Assembly (NCBI GenBank): GCA_945889315.1
Contig: CAMDBP010000008.1
Span: forward strand, 1 to 61,417
Origin: Chitinophaga pinensis
Lineage (GTDB): Bacteria; Bacteroidota; Bacteroidia; NS11-12g; UBA9320
Direction of reading: 5' to 3'
DNA: 61,417 nt
Made by a program: the position numbers and the translations under genes. The notes below the pieces were generated by a model. It saw nothing but the letters and a program-made list of their open reading frames with translations, was not told the DNA's origin and ran no database searches. The stretch's first letter is position 1, and every line of letters starts with the position of its first letter. Of this stretch, positions 1 through 9,546 are shown piece by piece.

Positions 1-2
1 TT

Positions 3-164
3 TCTATGAAAGTATTGACTGAGAAACCAGAAGGCTATATTGAAAGACCTCCAAGAGAAAAACGCGAAGGTGATAGAGGCGGAAGAGATGATCGCAGAGG
101 CGGCGGACGAGATAATCGTGGCGGCGGAAGAGGTCGTGACGATAGACGAAGCAATGATCGTTAA
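3..164 (+). CDS. pnp: C-terminal tail of probable polyribonucleotide nucleotidyltransferase (partial)
   Basis: Only the last 53 codons lie in the window; the gene begins upstream. The visible protein starts with LSMK-like residues (SMKVLTEKPEG), which fit the last strand of an S1 RNA-binding domain as it ends in PNPase. A low-complexity tail rich in Arg, Gly and Asp follows (GGR, RRGGGR, NRGGGRGR) and ends at TAA 162-164. PNPase is a phosphorolytic 3'-5' exoribonuclease and RNA-degradosome component. RG-rich tails also occur on DEAD-box helicases and some ribosomal or RNA-binding proteins, so the assignment rests mainly on the S1-like end and is moderate. A terminator follows at 291-321. Confidence 0.5.
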   Translation, partial: SMKVLTEKPEGYIERPPREKREGDRGGRDDRRGGGRDNRGGGRGRDDRRSNDR

Positions 165-290
165 AATCGGATAAAAAGAAATATTGACGCTCCTATTGGA
201 ATAGGAACGCAGTTCTTTTTTAGATACGTTTGTAAAATTGCTTTCAAGTAATTTTACAGATATTAGATAAAATTAACACCCTTATAACTG

Positions 291-321
291 AAAGGCGAGC
301 CATATGGCTCGCCTTTTTTTT
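291..321 (+). terminator. Intrinsic terminator after the pnp-like gene
   Basis: A perfect palindrome spans 291-316: arm AAAGGCGAGCC, centre ATAT, arm GGCTCGCCTTT, followed by T's to 321. It lies 127 bases after the stop codon and separates the upstream gene from the mraZ cluster. Confidence 0.9.
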
Positions 322-336
322 GCTTAAAAATTTACG

Positions 337-443
337 GTTTTGGCACTGTAAGACATAAAATTAGCATTATCCGTAGGATGTCCCACTTGGAACATAATTA
401 TTGCCAAAACAATGCTATTAAGCGTCGATAAACGCTAATTTTT
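337..443 (+). other. Possible structured RNA element in the pre-mraZ gap
   Basis: The gap between the terminator and the MraZ boxes holds no convincing gene. It contains a perfect 9-base inverted repeat (GTTTTGGCA 337-345 with TGCCAAAAC 402-410). A second, crossing 7-base pair (TAGCATT 362-368 with AATGCTA 411-417) gives a pseudoknot-like arrangement. A small hairpin (ATCC 369-372, GGAT 376-379) sits inside, and a weak 4-bp hairpin (AGCG 421-424, CGCT 433-436) is followed by five T's. This could be a small RNA or chance pairing in AT-rich DNA. No clear -7 element precedes it. Confidence 0.25.
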
Positions 444-528
444 AATATTTACGGGAATTTCTACCACTATTTAAAACACTGTTAATCAAGTTAATAACAC
501 TTAATGTGGAATACTTATTTCAAATTAG

Positions 529-553
529 TGGGAGGATGTGGGAGAAAGTGGGA
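529..553 (+). promoter_or_regulatory. MraZ operator: three TGGGA boxes
   Basis: Three exact TGGGA pentamers lie at 529-533, 539-543 and 549-553, separated by 5-base spacers, so each starts one helical turn after the last. This is the known MraZ-binding pattern (TGGGN repeats with 5-base spacers). The boxes sit directly upstream of a -7 element at 564-571, so bound MraZ would cover the -35 to -20 region of the cluster promoter and repress its own operon. Confidence 0.88.
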
Positions 554-563
554 TTTTTTGTTT

Positions 564-571
564 TACTTTTG
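564..571 (+). promoter_or_regulatory. -7 promoter element for the division and cell-wall cluster
   Basis: TACTTTTG matches the Bacteroidota -7 consensus TAnnTTTG exactly. Transcription would start near 576, about 15 bases before the preferred mraZ start. No TTG element is visible at -33, where the MraZ boxes lie instead. Confidence 0.55.
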
Positions 572-590
572 TCTTAAGAAATTATTAGCA

Positions 591-1073
591 TTGGAAAAGC
601 CGTTGTATATAGGAGAATTTGAAGCAAAACTGGACGACAAGGGTCGGGTGGTGCTTCCTGCCGGCTTAAAGAAGCAATTGCCTTCTGGTGCGGTAAGTAA
701 ATTAGTTGTAAATCGTGGTTTCGAAAAATGCCTAACTCTGTACACCAGAGCGGATTGGGATTTAGAATTAACCAATCTTTCTTCTTTGAATCACTTCAAT
801 AAAAAGCACAGACTTTTTGTTCGTCAATTCAGTAACGGAGCTACAGAAGTGCAGCTTGACAATGCATCAAGATTGTTGGTTCCTAAAAAGTTATGTGAAT
901 ATGCGGAAATTAAAAATGAAGCGATTTTTTATGCGTATGGCAATAGGATAGAAATCTGGAGTAAACATTTGTACGAGCAAATGATGGAAGTAGACGCAGA
1001 TGATTTTGCGGATCTTGCTGAAGATGTTTTAGGTGCGTCTGGAGCTAATGGAAGTGGAGGTGATAATGAGTAA
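591..1073 (+). CDS. mraZ: Transcriptional regulator MraZ
   Basis: MraZ is a DNA-binding repressor of the division and cell-wall operon it heads. The protein has the two SpoVT/AbrB-like repeats: an N-terminal one with LDDKGRVVLPA and a second with LDNASRLLVPKKL. From TTG 591 it is 160 residues, near the family norm of about 150. The frame is open to ATG 504, but that start would put the three MraZ boxes and the -7 element inside the coding region and add 29 residues unlike the family. TTG 591 or TTG 603 is therefore preferred. The C-terminal extension (about 25 residues, rich in D, E, G) is not part of the fold. The last 8 bases overlap rsmH. Confidence 0.88.
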   Translation: MEKPLYIGEFEAKLDDKGRVVLPAGLKKQLPSGAVSKLVVNRGFEKCLTLYTRADWDLELTNLSSLNHFNKKHRLFVRQFSNGATEVQLDNASRLLVPKKLCEYAEIKNEAIFYAYGNRIEIWSKHLYEQMMEVDADDFADLAEDVLGASGANGSGGDNE

Positions 1074-1971
1074 TTACCACATTCCTGTTATGCTTAAAGA
1101 GTGTTTGGAAGGCTTAAACATACATCCGAAAGGGACCTATGTAGATGTAACTTATGGAGGTGGCGGTCATTCGCAAGCAATACTAGATGCATTAGATGAA
1201 GACGGTACCTTAATTGTTTTTGATCAAGATGCCGATGCTGTACAAAACACAATAAAGGACAAACGCCTGCTTTTTTGCGAAGCTAATTTTAGATACTTAG
1301 AAAATTTTTGTTCGTATCATAATGTGGGTCAGTTGGATGGTCTTTTGGCAGATTTAGGTGTGAGTTCTCATCATTTGGATGAACGTAGTAGAGGTTTTTC
1401 TTTCCGTTTTGGTGAGTCTGATTTGGATATGCGTATGAATACGGCCTCTGAAATTTCAGCCAAACAAGTATTGAATAGTTACGACCAGCCTAAGCTTGCA
1501 AAGGTTTTTCGTAGTTATGGTGAGTTGGATAAAGCGTCTATGTTGGCAAACGCGATAGTAGATTATAGAGGAGTAAAAGAAATAGTAACGACGGAAGACT
1601 TAGAAGTTGCGGTGTCTAAGTTTTTAAATGATAAAACAAAAAATAAAACGCTTGCGAAGATTTATCAAGCCGTTCGCATTGAGGTTAATGCTGAGATAAG
1701 AACGCTAGAGCAAATGTTAGAGCAAGCAACGGCGTTATTAAAGCCTCAGGGGCGTTTAGTGGTGATGTCCTATCATTCGCTAGAAGATCGTATTGTAAAA
1801 AATTTGATTCAAACAGGTAACGTGGCGGGAGATAGAGTTGTAGATCATTTTGGTAATCTGCCACAGGTTTACAAAGCGTTAACTAGAAAGCCTTTAGTGG
1901 CTACGAGTGATGAAATAGGGCTCAATACTAGAGCTAGAAGTGCTAAATTACGTATTGCAGAAAAAATCTAA
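1066..1971 (+). CDS. rsmH: 16S rRNA (cytosine1402-N4)-methyltransferase RsmH
   Basis: RsmH (MraW) uses S-adenosylmethionine to methylate N4 of C1402 in the 16S rRNA P site. The SAM-binding loop GGGGHS is at residues 31-36. DLGVSSHHLDERSRGFSF and DLDMRMN are family signatures, and the C-terminus carries SYHSLEDRIVK and the LTRKP-RARSAKLR ending. ATG 1066 is chosen over ATG 1033 because the family begins just before HIPVM. A strong GGAGGTGAT ribosome-binding site lies just upstream of it. It overlaps the mraZ stop by 8 bases, so the two are probably translationally coupled. Confidence 0.97.
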   Translation: MSNYHIPVMLKECLEGLNIHPKGTYVDVTYGGGGHSQAILDALDEDGTLIVFDQDADAVQNTIKDKRLLFCEANFRYLENFCSYHNVGQLDGLLADLGVSSHHLDERSRGFSFRFGESDLDMRMNTASEISAKQVLNSYDQPKLAKVFRSYGELDKASMLANAIVDYRGVKEIVTTEDLEVAVSKFLNDKTKNKTLAKIYQAVRIEVNAEIRTLEQMLEQATALLKPQGRLVVMSYHSLEDRIVKNLIQTGNVAGDRVVDHFGNLPQVYKALTRKPLVATSDEIGLNTRARSAKLRIAEKI

Positions 1972-2273
1972 TGGCGGCTTCTAAAAAATCCACTTCGAAC
2001 AAAGAATTTACCCTTACTGCCGAATGGATTTTCTACCTAGGCTTCTTGTTTGCCTTAGTTCTTCTATACATTTATCTCACACATCGTACAGATAATTTTG
2101 TGCGTGATATTGAGACTGCTAAAAAAAATCTGATAGAGTTGCGTGCTGAGAATATTACGTTGAAAGCTGAGATTATGAAAAATAGATCGCGTGCAAATCT
2201 CGAAGAAAGGCTTTTGGATAGAGGGGTAAAAGAGCCTAATAGACCCATCAATGTAATCCCAAACACAAAATGA
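1971..2273 (+). CDS. ftsL: FtsL-like division protein
   Basis: A 100-residue single-pass membrane protein with an Asn/Lys/Ser-rich cytoplasmic start, one transmembrane segment at about 17-37, and a charged heptad-like stretch (about 40-75) suited to a coiled coil. FtsL has this layout and always sits between rsmH and ftsI, where it links FtsQ to the FtsI-FtsW synthase. Sequence conservation of FtsL is weak, so the call rests on topology and gene order. The ATG shares its first base with the rsmH stop (TAATG), and the last 4 bases overlap ftsI. Confidence 0.85.
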   Translation: MAASKKSTSNKEFTLTAEWIFYLGFLFALVLLYIYLTHRTDNFVRDIETAKKNLIELRAENITLKAEIMKNRSRANLEERLLDRGVKEPNRPINVIPNTK

Positions 2274-4342
2274 CCAATATTAAGCGAGACATATTGTGGC
2301 GTGTGGTATTTGGCATGGGAGTGGTAGTTGTTTTTGCGGCTCTTATTCTTTTTCAAATGTTCAAGGTGCAGGTGCTTGAAGGAGAAAAGTGGTTGAGTTT
2401 GTCTGATAGTATCACAATTCATCAACAAGACATATCTGCTTCTCGAGGCAATATTTATTCGGACGATGGAAGTTTACTGTCCACTTCTATGCCTATTTAT
2501 GAGATACGTTGGGATGCTACGGTGCCTAGTGCTGATACCTTTAAAATTTATGTGAATGAGTTGGCGATTGGCCTTTCTGAAGTCTTTCCAGATAATACGG
2601 CATCCTATTATCGTACCATGCTTTTGCGAGCCAGGAGGGACAAGAATAGGTATACACTTATACGAAGAAGGGTTACATACTCAGAGCAAAAAGAATTAAA
2701 ACAATTGCCCTTATTTAGCAAAGGGAGATATAAAGGTGGATACTTATCAGAACTAACTACTAAGAGGGTTAAGCCAGCTGGACAATTGGCATTCAGAACC
2801 ATTGGGTATAGCACAATAGATAATCCTGGTGTAGGTTTAGAGCGGGCGTATAATAGTGATTTGGGTGGGGTTAAAGGAAAACGAATTGTTCAACGAATTT
2901 CAGGTGGCTACAGGCCGGTAAATGACGAAAATCTTCTAGAGCCTCAAAATGGTAGAGATGTTCATACCACGATCAATATAGATTTTCAAGAAATAACTCA
3001 ACGTTCACTGGAGAAAGCTTTAATAAAACATAAAGCAGACCATGGAAGTGTAATCATAATGGAAGTAGCTACAGGTAAAATAAAAGCTATATCGAATTTA
3101 CGCGTAACTGCAACTGGAGAGTATATAGAGCAGTATAACAGTGCTATAGGGGAGAGTTATGAGCCAGGTAGTGTATGGAAAGTCTTTTCTGCTATGGCTG
3201 CTTTTGAAGATGATTTAATTGATTTAAATGATAGTATAGATATTCATAATGGTGAGCGCTATTATTATGGCAAGCCAATGCAAGACTCTGATAAAGGAAA
3301 GTATCAAAAAATGAGTTTTACGCAAGCATTTGCAAGATCAAGTAATGTCGCTTTCTCTTCTATCATTTTTGATAACTATAGTAAAAATCCTAGTAAATAT
3401 CTAGCGCATCTCAAGACGTTGGATTTAGATAAGAAAACTGGAATTGAAATCTTGGGTGAGCCAAAGCCATTTTTGAACCATCCTAGCAGTACCTCGTGGT
3501 CCAAGCTAACTCTTCCGTGGTTGGCAATTGGCTACGAAAATCAGCATACCCCTCTTCAGTTGCTTACCGCTTATAATGGTATTATTAACGACGGTAAAAT
3601 GATTAAGCCCCGATTGGTGAATGAAGTTACAGACGCGGGATTAGTTATAAAAGACAATAATAAAAGAGTAAAGGAAGTGACGGTGTGTTCTAAGGAGACC
3701 TCCGATAAAATAAAGAAATTAACTGCTGCCGTAGTTACCGAAGGTTCTGCAAGTAACGTAAAATCAAATGTGGTTGCGTTGAGTGGAAAAACAGGAACGG
3801 CCCAAATAGCGAGTGGAGGGGCCTATCAAACTACTAAGTTGTACAATGCCAGTTTTGTTGGTCACTTTCCTGCGGATAAGCCCGCTTATAGTGTATATGT
3901 AATGATTAATAAACCTAGTAATGGGGTGTTTTATGCTTCCTACGTAGCTGCGCCAGTATTTGCAGAAATAGCCGAAAAAATATACACTATCAGTGTTAAG
4001 CAAGAGGTGGTTGTTAAGGGTAAAAAAGTATCTCCTGCGTACACAGCAGGATACTTCTCTGACTTTACGATTCTAAGTAAGTATTTAGATGTTTCAATGA
4101 ACGAAGAGGTAGATGGTGAAGTTGTACGAATAAACGCAGCCAAAGGAACCGCAAAAAATATAGCAGTTACCACTGGTATAATGCCGAACGTAAAAGGACT
4201 GGGCGCTAAAGATGCCATGTATTTATTGGAAATGCAAGGTTTGAAGCCGTCTATTTCAGGTTATGGTACTGTAGCTGCACAAAGTCCAAATCCGGGTACT
4301 AAAGTTATTAAAAATCAACGTGTAATAATACAATTAAAGTGA
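2270..4342 (+). CDS. ftsI: Septal peptidoglycan transpeptidase FtsI (class B PBP) with C-terminal PASTA domain
   Basis: FtsI crosslinks septal peptidoglycan in the periplasm. The 690-residue protein has one N-terminal membrane anchor (about 11-32), a PBP dimer domain, and the transpeptidase domain with the SVWK active-site motif (Ser301), SSN (357-359) and SGKTGTAQ (Lys507). The last 60 or so residues (from about 630, MPNVKGLGAKDAMYLLE) form a PASTA domain, a fold known to bind uncrosslinked peptide stems or beta-lactams. PASTA tails are common on Bacteroidota FtsI but absent in E. coli. It overlaps ftsL by ATGA and murE by GTGA. Confidence 0.97.
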   Translation: MTNIKRDILWRVVFGMGVVVVFAALILFQMFKVQVLEGEKWLSLSDSITIHQQDISASRGNIYSDDGSLLSTSMPIYEIRWDATVPSADTFKIYVNELAIGLSEVFPDNTASYYRTMLLRARRDKNRYTLIRRRVTYSEQKELKQLPLFSKGRYKGGYLSELTTKRVKPAGQLAFRTIGYSTIDNPGVGLERAYNSDLGGVKGKRIVQRISGGYRPVNDENLLEPQNGRDVHTTINIDFQEITQRSLEKALIKHKADHGSVIIMEVATGKIKAISNLRVTATGEYIEQYNSAIGESYEPGSVWKVFSAMAAFEDDLIDLNDSIDIHNGERYYYGKPMQDSDKGKYQKMSFTQAFARSSNVAFSSIIFDNYSKNPSKYLAHLKTLDLDKKTGIEILGEPKPFLNHPSSTSWSKLTLPWLAIGYENQHTPLQLLTAYNGIINDGKMIKPRLVNEVTDAGLVIKDNNKRVKEVTVCSKETSDKIKKLTAAVVTEGSASNVKSNVVALSGKTGTAQIASGGAYQTTKLYNASFVGHFPADKPAYSVYVMINKPSNGVFYASYVAAPVFAEIAEKIYTISVKQEVVVKGKKVSPAYTAGYFSDFTILSKYLDVSMNEEVDGEVVRINAAKGTAKNIAVTTGIMPNVKGLGAKDAMYLLEMQGLKPSISGYGTVAAQSPNPGTKVIKNQRVIIQLK

Positions 4343-5796
4343 GAATCTTAAGCGATATATTGTTAGCGATCAAGCCGATTTCGATTACAGGGAACATAGA
4401 AATAAACATTGCTGGGCTTACGCTTGACTCTAGAGCAGTTAAGTCAGATTATGTTTTTGCCGCTATAAAAGGTGTGAGTACGGATGGTCACTTATTTATA
4501 CCTAAAGCGCTTGCTTTAGGCGCTAGCGTAATCTTGTGCGAACAACATTTTCAGGCCACCGAAGGAGTAACTGTTATTGTGGTAGAAGATGCAGCAGAGG
4601 CATTAGGTTGTCTAGCGTCTGAATTTTATGAAAATCCGAGTCGTAACCTAAAACTAATAGGAGTCACAGGGACAAACGGTAAGACGTCCATTGCAACTAT
4701 GCTATATGAATGTTTTACGAATCTTGGTCATAAAAGTGGCTTGCTTTCTACGATTAAATACAGCATCAACGGTACAGATTATGCTTCTACGCATACGACT
4801 CCAAATAGTGTAAGGATTAATGAGTTGCTTGCAGAGATGCTAGATGCTGGATGCGAATACGCTTTTATGGAGGTTAGTTCGCATGCATTGGATCAGCAAA
4901 GAACAGCTGGACTTGAATTTGATGGTGCAGTTTTTAGTAACATAACGCACGACCATTTAGATTATCATACCGATTTTAAGGACTACTTATACACCAAGAA
5001 AAAACTTTTTGACGGGTTAGCAATCAACGCTTTTGCGCTTGTAAACAAAGACGATAAAAACGGCTTGGTTATGATGCAAAATACCAAAGCTACAAAATAC
5101 ACCTATAGCTTAAAGTCGGTTTCTGATTTTAAAACTAAGGTTATCGAAAGTGATTTTAATGGGATGCTTCTAGATATAAATGGTTCTGAAGTATGGCTAA
5201 GATTGGTAGGTGATTTTAATGCATATAATGTATTAGCAGTTTATTCTGTCGCATTTTTATTGGGCAAAGAGCATCTGGAAATCGTAACAGCTTTAAGCGC
5301 TATTAATAGTGTAGATGGTCGTTTTCAAAGTATGCAAGAAGGTGGTGTTACAGCCATCGTAGACTATGCGCATACGCCTGATGCACTTCAAAATGTGGTA
5401 GATACGATAAATGCTATTCGTACGAAAAACGAGAAATTAATTACCGTAATAGGATGCGGTGGAGATAGAGATAGAGAGAAACGTCCCGTTATGGCTCGTA
5501 TCGCTTGTATCGCGAGTGACAGAGTTATTCTTACATCAGACAATCCTCGCTCTGAAGATGCTAATGGCATAATCGAAGAAATGATGCTTGGTGTTGAACC
5601 TCAGTATTTCAAAAAAGTACTTAAAATAGTAAATAGAGAAGAAGCTATAAAAACAGCTATTAGCCTTAGTAACGCTGGCGACGTAATACTCGTGGCGGGC
5701 AAAGGGCACGAGACATATCAAGAAATAAACGGGATTAAACACCCTTTTGACGATAAAGAGATTATTACCAAAAACTTAAAATTAATAAAAGACTAA
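4339..5796 (+). CDS. murE: UDP-MurNAc-tripeptide synthetase MurE (meso-diaminopimelate adding)
   Basis: MurE is a cytoplasmic ATP-dependent ligase that adds the third stem amino acid to UDP-MurNAc-L-Ala-D-Glu. The ATP loop GTNGKT is at 111-116. A DNPR motif (401-404) is the signature of enzymes choosing meso-diaminopimelate rather than lysine, which predicts a DAP-type wall. Length 485 is typical. The start is GTG 4339, overlapping the ftsI stop as GTGA. It ends in TAATG shared with mraY. Confidence 0.97.
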   Translation: MRILSDILLAIKPISITGNIEINIAGLTLDSRAVKSDYVFAAIKGVSTDGHLFIPKALALGASVILCEQHFQATEGVTVIVVEDAAEALGCLASEFYENPSRNLKLIGVTGTNGKTSIATMLYECFTNLGHKSGLLSTIKYSINGTDYASTHTTPNSVRINELLAEMLDAGCEYAFMEVSSHALDQQRTAGLEFDGAVFSNITHDHLDYHTDFKDYLYTKKKLFDGLAINAFALVNKDDKNGLVMMQNTKATKYTYSLKSVSDFKTKVIESDFNGMLLDINGSEVWLRLVGDFNAYNVLAVYSVAFLLGKEHLEIVTALSAINSVDGRFQSMQEGGVTAIVDYAHTPDALQNVVDTINAIRTKNEKLITVIGCGGDRDREKRPVMARIACIASDRVILTSDNPRSEDANGIIEEMMLGVEPQYFKKVLKIVNREEAIKTAISLSNAGDVILVAGKGHETYQEINGIKHPFDDKEIITKNLKLIKD

Positions 5797-7046
5797 TGCT
5801 GTATCATTTATTCGATTATCTGCAACAAAACTATAATCTACCTGGCGCTGGGGTATTCCAATATATCTCATTTAGAGCAGCCATGGCTGTTATTGTTTCG
5901 TTAGTTATCTCCTTACTTTTTGGCAAAAGTTTAATTGAAAAACTTAGAAATCTTCAAGCAGCTGAAACAATAAGAACATTAGGATTGGACGGCGAAGAGT
6001 CTAAAAAAGGTACCCCAACAATGGGAGGACTTATCATTTTAGCTGCAATTCTTATCCCTACAATCCTTTTTGCTAAGCTAAATAATGTGTACGTATTGCT
6101 AATGATTTTTAGTACCATTTGGTTAGGTGTAATTGGTTTTATTGATGATTATATCAAGATTTACAAGAGAGATAAAGCCGGATTGGCAGGTAAATTTAAA
6201 ATTATTGGCCAAATTGGACTTGGTGTTATAGTGGCTTTGGTACTACATTTTAATGATGATGTGGTAGTACGGGAGCAATATAAGATTGACACAGTAAGTG
6301 AAGCTCCGGTAGGCGCAGAGGTTAAAGAAATTAACGGGCAGTTGATGTATTTTCAAGATGTGAAAAGTACAACTACTACACTTCCATTTCTTAAAACGCA
6401 CCAAATTGACTATTCTAAACTTCTGTTTTGGATGGATGACGAAGGTGCCAATAAATGGGCTTGGATGGTATATATGTTAGTAGCCATATTTATAATAACT
6501 GCGGTATCTAACGGAGCGAATCTGACCGATGGTATAGACGGTCTAGCCGCAGGAAGCTCGGCAATTATTGGTATCACACTGGCAATACTTGCCTTTATAA
6601 GTGGGAACCTTATTTTTTCGGACTACTTGGGAATAATGTTTATTCCAAACCAAGGCGAGTTAGTAATTTATGCGGCCGCTTTTGCTGGTGCATGTATAGG
6701 ATTCCTATGGTACAACAGTTTTCCTGCTCAAGTATTTATGGGCGATACCGGTAGTCTTGCATTGGGTGGAGTTATAGCGGTATTAGCACTAATGATTCGT
6801 AAGGAACTTGTCTTGCCAATACTCTGCGGTATATTTTTAGCTGAAAATCTTAGTGTTATGATACAAGTAAGCTATTTCAAGTACACTAAAAAGAAATATG
6901 GGGAGGGAAGACGTGTTTTCTTAATGTCTCCGTTGCATCACCATTATCAAAAACTTGGTTATGCTGAACCTAAGATAGTTACTAGATTTTGGATTGTAGG
7001 CATTATGCTCGCCATTTTCACCATCATAACGTTCAAATTAAGATAA
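5796..7046 (+). CDS. mraY: Phospho-MurNAc-pentapeptide translocase MraY
   Basis: MraY makes lipid I at the inner membrane by transferring phospho-MurNAc-pentapeptide to undecaprenyl phosphate. The 416-residue protein has about ten membrane segments. The family motifs are present: GTPTMGG near residue 71, GFIDDYIK with the Asp pair, [20 protein letters not shown] and the HHHYQKLG loop. It is about 55 residues longer than E. coli MraY because of an insertion near residues 160-210, seen in other Bacteroidota enzymes. The start ATG overlaps the murE stop by one base. Confidence 0.97.
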   Translation: MLYHLFDYLQQNYNLPGAGVFQYISFRAAMAVIVSLVISLLFGKSLIEKLRNLQAAETIRTLGLDGEESKKGTPTMGGLIILAAILIPTILFAKLNNVYVLLMIFSTIWLGVIGFIDDYIKIYKRDKAGLAGKFKIIGQIGLGVIVALVLHFNDDVVVREQYKIDTVSEAPVGAEVKEINGQLMYFQDVKSTTTTLPFLKTHQIDYSKLLFWMDDEGANKWAWMVYMLVAIFIITAVSNGANLTDGIDGLAAGSSAIIGITLAILAFISGNLIFSDYLGIMFIPNQGELVIYAAAFAGACIGFLWYNSFPAQVFMGDTGSLALGGVIAVLALMIRKELVLPILCGIFLAENLSVMIQVSYFKYTKKKYGEGRRVFLMSPLHHHYQKLGYAEPKIVTRFWIVGIMLAIFTIITFKLR

Positions 7047-7048
7047 AG

Positions 7049-8392
7049 ATGAGGAATCTTATTTCCATATTAGGTGCCGGAGAAAGTGGAGTAGGGTCGG
7101 CCATTTTAGCTCAGAAGGAAGGTTTTGATGTGTGGGTGTCGGACTACGGTCAAATCAAACCACAATACAAGGCAGAGCTTGAGAAATACGGTATAGCCTA
7201 CGAAGAAGGTGGTCATGATATTAAGAAGATTCTTTCTTCTGTTAAAATAGTGAAAAGTCCCGGGATTGCTGAAACTATCCCGGTTTTAAAACAAGCGCTA
7301 GCACAAAAAATAGAAATTGTAGGAGAAATAGAATTTGCTGCAGCATATACTAATGCGGTTCTTATTGGCATTACAGGTACTAACGGAAAAACAACAACTA
7401 CGCTACTTACGCATCATGTGCTACAAAAAGCAGGTCTAAAAGTGGGTTTAGCAGGCAATGTGGGGTACAGCTTTGCTAAACAGGTAGCCGAAGAGGATCA
7501 TGAATACTACGTGCTTGAATTAAGTAGTTTTCAACTTGACGGGATGCATACAGTACGATTGGATTATGCAGTATTGCTAAATATTACTCCTGATCATTTA
7601 GACAGATATAATTCTTTTCAAGGATACATAGAGTCTAAATTTAGAATAAATAATCACCAAACTTCAGCCCAGCGATTTATTTACTGCGCTGATGATGAAG
7701 TGATTAATAATCAACTTAAAAATCATATTACAGAAGCTCAGCTTATCCCATTCACCTACAGTGGTGGTCCATTGGATGAAGGCGCTTGGGTAGCAGATAA
7801 TCAAATCAACATAAAACTTAACAAACCAAAAACTGAATTTAACATGGGCGTAAATCAATTAACTATTGCAGGTAAGCACAACACGTACAACTCTATGGCA
7901 GCGTCTATCATTGCCAATTCTTTACTTATTAGAAAAGAGAGCATCAGAGAGAGTCTTTCTGATTTCAAAAATGTAGAGCACAGATTGGAGTATGTAGCTA
8001 AGGTAAAGGGTATAAACTTTATAAATGATAGTAAAGCAACAAATGTGAATGCCGCTTGGTATGCGCTTGAAAGCGTAGAAGATCCTATTATTTGGATTGC
8101 AGGTGGTGTTGATAAAGGAAATGACTATGAGTCACTTAGCCCTTTGGTTAAAGAAAAAGTTAGAATAATTGTATGTCTTGGCGTAAATAATATGAAGCTT
8201 CATCAAGCATTTCGTAAAGATGTGGACATGATGATTAACGCTAGTTCAGCTGAGGAAGCAGTTCAAATTGCATATAGTCTAGGTGAAAAAGGAGAGACAG
8301 TTCTTCTTTCTCCTGCATGTGCTTCTTTTGATTTGTTTGAAAACTATCAAGATAGAGGCAATCAATTTAAAAGAGCCGTTAGAGGTTTATAA
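7049..8392 (+). CDS. murD: UDP-MurNAc-L-alanine:D-glutamate ligase MurD
   Basis: MurD is a cytoplasmic ATP-dependent ligase adding D-glutamate to UDP-MurNAc-L-Ala. An N-terminal Rossmann-like UDP-binding segment (ILGAGESGVGSA) is followed by the ATP loop GTNGKT (110-115), the NITPDHLDRY motif, FINDSKATN, and a C-terminal LLSPACASFDLFENYQDRG-type ending. The start is ATG 7049, two bases after the mraY stop; an in-frame extension upstream would overlap mraY by 58 bases and lacks homology. Length 447 fits the family. Confidence 0.97.
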   Translation: MRNLISILGAGESGVGSAILAQKEGFDVWVSDYGQIKPQYKAELEKYGIAYEEGGHDIKKILSSVKIVKSPGIAETIPVLKQALAQKIEIVGEIEFAAAYTNAVLIGITGTNGKTTTTLLTHHVLQKAGLKVGLAGNVGYSFAKQVAEEDHEYYVLELSSFQLDGMHTVRLDYAVLLNITPDHLDRYNSFQGYIESKFRINNHQTSAQRFIYCADDEVINNQLKNHITEAQLIPFTYSGGPLDEGAWVADNQINIKLNKPKTEFNMGVNQLTIAGKHNTYNSMAASIIANSLLIRKESIRESLSDFKNVEHRLEYVAKVKGINFINDSKATNVNAAWYALESVEDPIIWIAGGVDKGNDYESLSPLVKEKVRIIVCLGVNNMKLHQAFRKDVDMMINASSAEEAVQIAYSLGEKGETVLLSPACASFDLFENYQDRGNQFKRAVRGL

Positions 8393-8400
8393 TTTAGCTA

Positions 8401-9546
8401 GTGAAAGAGCTTTTTGGTAAATACTTAAAGGGGGATCCGATAATCTGGTTTGTCGTTCTGGCACTCTCGGTTATAGGGGTTATGGCCGTGTATTCATCTA
8501 CTGGTACTTTGGCTTACAAAGACCGAGGAGGTGATACGGAGTATTACCTGATAAAGCATGTCTCATTGTTGGGTTTTGGTTTAGCAACAATGTGGCTTAC
8601 ACATTTAATTAATATTCAATACTACTCACGAATTGGCCAGATTATGCTGTATTTGGCTGTACCTCTGTTAGTATATACCCTTTTCTTTGGCATTGAGATA
8701 AATGAGGCACGCAGATGGGTTTCCATTCCAGGCGGACTTACTGTTCAAAGTTCTGATTTTGCAAAGCTGGCGCTGATTGTATTTGTAGCGCGATTTATGG
8801 CCAAAAGACAGGGTGAAGTGCATGATTTTAAAAAAACGCTATTGCCCATATTAGGATGGATTCTCTTGGTGTGTGTATTGATTTTTCCTGAAGATTTTTC
8901 TACATCTGCCGTTCTTTTTTTAACCAGTATGCTGGTGCTCTTTTTAGGTAGAATTCCTATGAAACAAATTGGCTTACTGGCCGGCATAGGTGTTTTTGTT
9001 CTTGGGGGCTTGTTTACTTATGTTATGAATACGGATGTCCAATTTGGGAGGATTGCTACCATGAAATCCCGGATGGAAGCGTTTAATAGCGGAAGTGACG
9101 ATGGGGGCAGTTTTCAGAGTAGGCAGGCGAAGATTGCAGTAGCGAGGGGAGGACTTTTTGGCACTGGTCCGGGACGTAGTCGGCAAAAGAACTTTTTACC
9201 GTCTCCATTTGCCGATTTTATTTATGCTATTATCATAGAAGAATACGGCTATGCAGGTGGGCTGATTTTATTATTACTATACATGACACTTCTATATCGG
9301 GCATTTAGTATCGTCCTAAGAACCGAAAATTCACTAGCGGCATTGCTAGCCATTGGACTTTCATTTAGCTTGGTAGTTCAAGCATTAATTAATATGGGGG
9401 TTGCTGTAAATATATTACCTGTTACAGGATTAGCACTTCCTATTGTTAGCAGAGGGGGGACCTCTATATTATTTGTAAGTATAGCATTTGGAATTATACT
9501 AAGTGCAAGTAGAACAGTTTATACAGACAAAGAAGATGAAGTATAA
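8401..9546 (+). CDS. ftsW: Septal peptidoglycan polymerase FtsW (SEDS family)
   Basis: FtsW is the SEDS glycosyltransferase that polymerises lipid II at the septum with FtsI. The 381-residue protein has about ten membrane segments. It shows the SEDS signatures EARRWVSIPG, GGLFGTGPGRSRQK, the DFIYAIIIEEYG motif, and the C-terminal LPIVSRGGTSIL. The start is GTG 8401, 8 bases after murD. The end overlaps murG by 11 bases. The position between murD and murG is the classical one for ftsW rather than rodA. Confidence 0.96.
   Translation: MKELFGKYLKGDPIIWFVVLALSVIGVMAVYSSTGTLAYKDRGGDTEYYLIKHVSLLGFGLATMWLTHLINIQYYSRIGQIMLYLAVPLLVYTLFFGIEINEARRWVSIPGGLTVQSSDFAKLALIVFVARFMAKRQGEVHDFKKTLLPILGWILLVCVLIFPEDFSTSAVLFLTSMLVLFLGRIPMKQIGLLAGIGVFVLGGLFTYVMNTDVQFGRIATMKSRMEAFNSGSDDGGSFQSRQAKIAVARGGLFGTGPGRSRQKNFLPSPFADFIYAIIIEEYGYAGGLILLLLYMTLLYRAFSIVLRTENSLAALLAIGLSFSLVVQALINMGVAVNILPVTGLALPIVSRGGTSILFVSIAFGIILSASRTVYTDKEDEV

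Noticed and set aside
504-590. N-terminal extension of mraZ from ATG 504
   Set aside because: It would contain all three MraZ boxes and the -7 element, and the 29 residues do not resemble MraZ.
2072-2428. Antisense open frame across ftsL/ftsI
   Set aside because: Opposite strand of two overlapping conserved genes, no promoter or family features.
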